A DNA stretch of 64,000 nt from the NCBI RefSeq assembly GCF_000764305.2, contig NW_025939421.1, positions 124,001 to 188,000 on the forward strand, written 5' to 3'. Both the position numbers and the translations under genes were made by a program. This document shows positions 60,675 to 64,000 of this stretch, piece after piece; position 1 is the stretch's first letter, and each line of letters opens with the position of its first letter. This stretch comes from Hyalella azteca (taxonomy: Eukaryota > Arthropoda > Malacostraca > Amphipoda > Hyalellidae). Below the pieces are notes generated by a model. The model saw only the letters and a program-made list of their open reading frames with translations, had not been told where the DNA came from and ran no database searches.

Positions 60675-60855
60675 CACTCAAACAAATAGCGGGTCATATT
60701 GCCGTATTAATGGGTCACGTCTTACCCACAGCACTAGCAAAGAGCGGACGTAACACTGATACGTCCTTTAGCTAGACCAAACTGTGTCAGGATGACCCAC
60801 ACAAGGCAAAAAGTGCATCGTTATTTGGACAAAGTCTCACTCATTTATTTGAGTG
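60675..60855. mobile_element. MITE-like element, family A, copy 6 (best preserved)
   Basis: This 181-bp copy begins CACTCAAACAAATAG and ends CTCATTTATTTGAGTG, giving terminal inverted repeats of about 14 bp. Internal motifs are GGGTCACGTCTTACCC, GCGGACGTAACACTGATACG, GGATGACCCACACAAGGC and TATTTGGACAAAGTCTCAC. It has no coding capacity, so it is a non-autonomous DNA element. Confidence 0.85.
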
Positions 60856-61169
60856 CGAGAATGAATGATACAAGCTTGGGTAAGCAGTGTGCCGCAAGAA
60901 TCTATACAAGTTAACTATATATATGGCGGGACAGCTGTACAAATGATATGTGGCGAGGCCATCTATGGAAATTATTATCTATATAGCGAGGGCAACTATT
61001 TAAATCAATTATATACGTGGCGTGTTATCAACAAGTAATGTAATCAACGATATGTGGCATGTGGCATATTATCAACGCTATGCGACATGTTATCAACGAA
61101 TAATGTTATACGAAAGAGTGGTTGAGATACATACAACTTGACTTCTGAATCAGCAGGAAACGATCCTTA
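60856..61169. other. Intronic sequence with TATCAACG/GTGGCATGT motifs
   Basis: Loose repeats of GCGACATGTTATCAACG type occur at 61015-61100. No coding was seen. Confidence 0.5.
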
Positions 61170-61385
61170 TCAAAAGATAACCTCCCCTTTTTCAAGAGGG
61201 TAAACACCCCTTTTCAAGAGAGGTAATCGCTCTCTTTTCAAATGGGTAATCCCTCTCTTTTGAAAGCATAACCAACCCCTGTTAAAAAGAGGATAACCAC
61301 CCCCATTACAACAGAGTAATGACCCTTTTTCCAAGAGTAACCACCTCACTTTATGAGGGGTGACCACTTCTTTTCAAGAAGTATA
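61170..61385. repeat. Roughly 26-bp diverged minisatellite
   Basis: About eight copies of GATAACCACCCCTTTTCAAG variants. Confidence 0.85.
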
Positions 61386-61574
61386 ACCAACACGATTAGA
61401 CGAAACTCGGAACCATTGAAATTAAAAGAACGACTACACTGCGTTTTTAAAGGAAGTTTCTTTAGAGAATAGCACGGAATACGTTATGATAAGAATCTGT
61501 TCTCGAAATAAGACGAAAAAGATTATAGGTGGAAGATAAATGGATGAGGTTCGAACCAGCAATGAAGTTTCCCA

Positions 61575-61860
61575 GGTGGGTAGAGAGTGTGGTAGAAAGT
61601 GTGGTAGAAATTGTGGTAGAAAGTGAGGCAGAAAACGTGGTAGAACGTGTGGTAGAAACTGTGGTAGAAAGTGAGGCAGGGAGTGTGGTAGAAAGTGAAG
61701 TATAAATTGTGGTAGAAAGTATGGTAGAAATTGTGTTAGAAAGTGTGGTAGAAATTATGGTAGAAAGTAAGGCAGGAAGTCTGGTAGAAAATGTGGTAGA
61801 AAGTGAGGCAGAAAGTGTGGTTGAAAGAAAGGCCGAAAGTGTGGAAGAAAGTGTCCATGT
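61575..61860. repeat. 12-bp minisatellite, about 24 copies
   Basis: The unit is GTGGTAGAAAGT. The period is divisible by 3, so open frames of Ser/Thr/Leu (minus) or Val/Glu/Ser (plus) repeats appear and should not be taken as genes. Confidence 0.95.
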
Positions 61861-62239
61861 ACACTTAAAGCCAGTAAGTATCTTTAAAACTATCCAACCA
61901 TCAAAGTAAGTTAGAATATCTTGCATAATATTGAAGATCCTCTGTAAAATTACGCAGAAATCCAATAGAAAAAAATGCTTACATTAAAACGTTTCTATTC
62001 AGTATTGCTAATTACCTCAACTAGGATAATATCCTAGTAGTCCTAGTCATCATTCAATTATTAATACTATCCTTTATTAATCATTATCTTATATAGTGTT
62101 CTGTTTGTTAAGTGCACTTAAATCATTATACGAGACGGGAGAATGGAGTGAGCTTTACTATCATTCTTCATCATTGTAGATGATAGTGACAACATTGTAG
62201 ATGTTGATGTGGCGATGATAAGATCCTGATGATATCGTT
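61861..62239. other. Intronic sequence, no gene recognised
   Basis: Nothing supportable. Confidence 0.5.
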
Positions 62240-62640
62240 GCAAGTATGGCTCTCTGATAATGATAACTCAGATAACACCGATAACTCTAACGTCTCTGAT
62301 GATACTGATAAACCTGATAACCCCGATACCTCTGATGACACAGATAATTCAGTGATAGTTGCGATAACTATGATGATAACAATGATTATAACAATGACGA
62401 TAACAACTAAGATAACAGTGATAACAATGATGATAACAATTAAGATAACAGTGATGATAACAATTAGGATAACAGTGATTATAACAATAATGATAACAAT
62501 GACGATACCAATGTTGATAACAATTATGATAACAGTGATGATAACAATTATGATAACAGTGATGATAGCAATGATAACAATGAAGATAACTATGATAACT
62601 GCGACAACTATGATAACTATGATGATATCTATGCTGATAA
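62240..62640. repeat. GATAACAATGAT-type minisatellite next to an exon donor
   Basis: Interlocking 12- and 18-bp units (GATAACAGTGATGATAACAA) end about 10 bp from the donor of the 62.65-kb CaMKII exon. The minus-strand Ile/Val-rich open frame is a by-product of the repeat. Confidence 0.95.
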
Positions 62641-62651
62641 CCATGAATTAC

Positions 62652-62735
62652 CTTGAGTTTTCTTCTGGCGTTGAACTTTCTGAGGCAGTCGACGGTCTCC
62701 TGCCTGTGCACCACAGACGCCACGCGCTCGCGTTG
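62652..62735 (-). CDS. CaMKII: CaMKII exon: autoregulatory segment and first half of the calmodulin-binding site
   Basis: This 84-nt, phase 0/0 exon encodes 28 residues that begin [18 protein letters not shown] and end FNARRKLK. That is the autoinhibitory segment of calcium/calmodulin-dependent protein kinase II, a Ser/Thr kinase decoding Ca2+ signals. The Thr of RQET is the autonomy autophosphorylation site (Thr286 in mammalian alpha). FNARRKLK starts the calmodulin-binding helix. The acceptor reads TTGCAG before CAACGC and the donor is AAG followed by GTAATTC. Val-Val stands where mammalian alpha has Cys280-Met281, so the nitrosylation and oxidation sites there are absent; as I recall, fly CaMKII shares this. 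The GC-rich codons contrast with the AT-rich introns. The preceding exon (end of the kinase domain) is not in the window. A 12-bp minisatellite abuts the donor side. Confidence 0.96.
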
Positions 62736-62744
62736 CTGCAACAT

Positions 62745-63199
62745 AAACATATATTTTAATAACTAATATTACTTTATATATTACATACTAATTATGGTAT
62801 TAGCTAAATATATATTAATTTATATCTAACTAATATAATAGTTAATATATAATCACAGAAGAAAACTATTGTTTTTAAAAATTAATCAATTTTAAGAGAA
62901 AATAAATGCTCTAAATTTTCCGACAAGGAAAAAAATGTATTTATGTATTTCGGGAGCTCAACAGGTTAATGTTTACATCAATATATTCACGTTAATAAAG
63001 CTAAATAGATTTGATTAATATATTCTATCATTATAAATGTTAAATAATTTAATAATTAAATAAATCAATAATTCGAGTTAATCACGCAATAGAAATAGTC
63101 ATCCGCAACTGTGAATAACTCGCTATTATATGTAGTTTGTGTAGGGAAACTACAATAATGTGACATAATATCGTAAGGAAAATTCAGACAAATATATTT
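62745..63199. other. Intronic sequence upstream of the regulatory exon
   Basis: Very AT-rich, with no upstream kinase-domain exon visible. Confidence 0.6.
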
Positions 63200-64000
63200 T
63201 GAGGGACTAACTGCGTGAAGATGTTAATTCTGAGGGAAATTCTAACTGAGAGCAGCATAATCTGAGGGTAACATTGTCAAGTGTACGGCAATACGAGGAA
63301 AGCATAGTACGAGGGTAACCTTATTTAAGTGTAAGGTATAACGAGGGCTGTAATATCAGAGGGTATCATTTTTTGAGTGTACGTTAAAAAAGAGGGGTAG
63401 CCTTATCTGAAGGTAGCCTCAGAGGCTAATCAAGCGTCTTATAAACTTAGAGTTCAGAGTAGTATAATCTCAAGGCAGCATACTATGAAGTTAACACAAT
63501 CTGAGGGTAATAAAGAGGAGGGTAACGTAATCAGAGGGATCATATTCTGGAAGGAAACAACGATGAGAAACAAACAACATATTTCCAATCAACGCGATCG
63601 GAAGGAAACTTATTCTGAGGTAATGTAAACTAATAGTAAAGTAACCTGAGAGTAAGACGAGGATGAGGGTAAGAGTAAGGGCAATAAAGGTGAGGTAATA
63701 AGGCTGAGGGTAATATGAGTGAGGTAATAGGGGTGAGGGTAATAAGGGTGAGGGTAATACAGGCGAGGGTAATAAGGCTGAGGGTAATAAGATTGAGGGT
63801 AACAAGGGTAATAAGAGTGAGGATAATACAGGCGAGGACAAAAAGGCTGAGGGTAATAAGATTGAGGGTAACAAGGGTAATAAGAGAGAGGGTAATACAG
63901 GCGAGGGTAATAAGGCTGAGGGTAATAAGATTGAGGGTAACAAGGGTAATAAGAGTGAGGGTAATAAGGCTGAGGGTAATAAGGCTGAGGGTAATAAGGC
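63200..64000. repeat. GAGGGTAATAAGG-type minisatellite running off the window
   Basis: A loose GAGGGTAAC spacing at 63200-63640 becomes a regular 15-bp unit (GGCTGAGGGTAATAA) with longer composite units to the window end. The 150-codon minus-strand frame is a by-product. Confidence 0.93.

Noticed and set aside
61555..61564. GGTTCGAACC box-B-like tRNA/SINE signal.
   Set aside because: No box A or cloverleaf can be drawn around it.
61462..62644. Ser/Thr-rich (minus) and Ile/Val-rich (minus) open frames.
   Set aside because: 12-bp and 18-bp minisatellites with periods divisible by 3 explain them.
63491..63943. Leu/Pro/Ser-rich 150-codon minus-strand frame.
   Set aside because: Product of the 15-bp GAGGGTAATAAGG repeat.
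1..64000. CRISPR arrays, given the many regular repeats.
   Set aside because: The repeats are contiguous tandem units without unique spacers, and the sequence is eukaryotic with introns.

Overview
The window is eukaryotic, AT-rich and gene-poor. Its one clear gene is CaMKII (calcium/calmodulin-dependent protein kinase II), read on the minus strand and incomplete at its 5' end. I infer an arthropod, possibly a crustacean. The regulatory segment has Val-Val before HRQETVDCL, as I recall for fly CaMKII, where vertebrate alpha has Cys-Met. Introns reach 30 kb and minisatellites are very dense. The species cannot be fixed from this sequence.

Gene layout, in transcript order from high to low coordinates. 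The autoregulatory and calmodulin-binding exon is at 62652-62735, followed by the second half of the calmodulin-binding region at 59284-59329. The start of the variable linker is at 45715-45804. The association (hub) domain exons are at 15423-15498, 14847-14941 and 14101-14230, the last carrying the stop codon. All junctions have GT-AG sites and matching phases. The kinase-domain exons lie beyond base 64000. The central hub exon, expected between 14231 and 14846, is absent, and a lone N at 14427 between two unrelated tandem repeats suggests it was lost in assembly.

The 30-kb intron 15499-45714 sits where CaMKII genes carry their alternatively spliced linker. It holds several phase-1/phase-1 cassette candidates: 738 nt at 30100-30837, 75 nt at 23583-23657, 27 nt at 17517-17543, and a weaker 21 nt at 44012-44032. 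The large one extends upstream as an open frame to an ATG at 30904, which adds a 20-residue hydrophobic N-terminus. Joined to the hub exons, that form would resemble mammalian alpha-KAP, the membrane-anchored, kinase-less product of an internal promoter in CAMK2A. This is the most interesting possibility in the window.

The rest is repeats. About 35 minisatellite or microsatellite arrays were seen, many directly next to CaMKII exons. Two coding-exon acceptor sites are themselves tandemly duplicated (44-bp unit at 59.3 kb, 29-bp unit at 14.2 kb). A truncated Penelope-like retroelement with a GIY-YIG fragment and about 100-bp inverted ends lies at 59797-60492. One MITE-like family has six copies. 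No tRNA, rRNA, CRISPR array or prokaryotic gene was seen. Most other open frames are by-products of tandem arrays. Everything here was read by eye: exon calls rest on conserved peptides plus splice sites and phase, and cassette calls on splice sites and phase alone.
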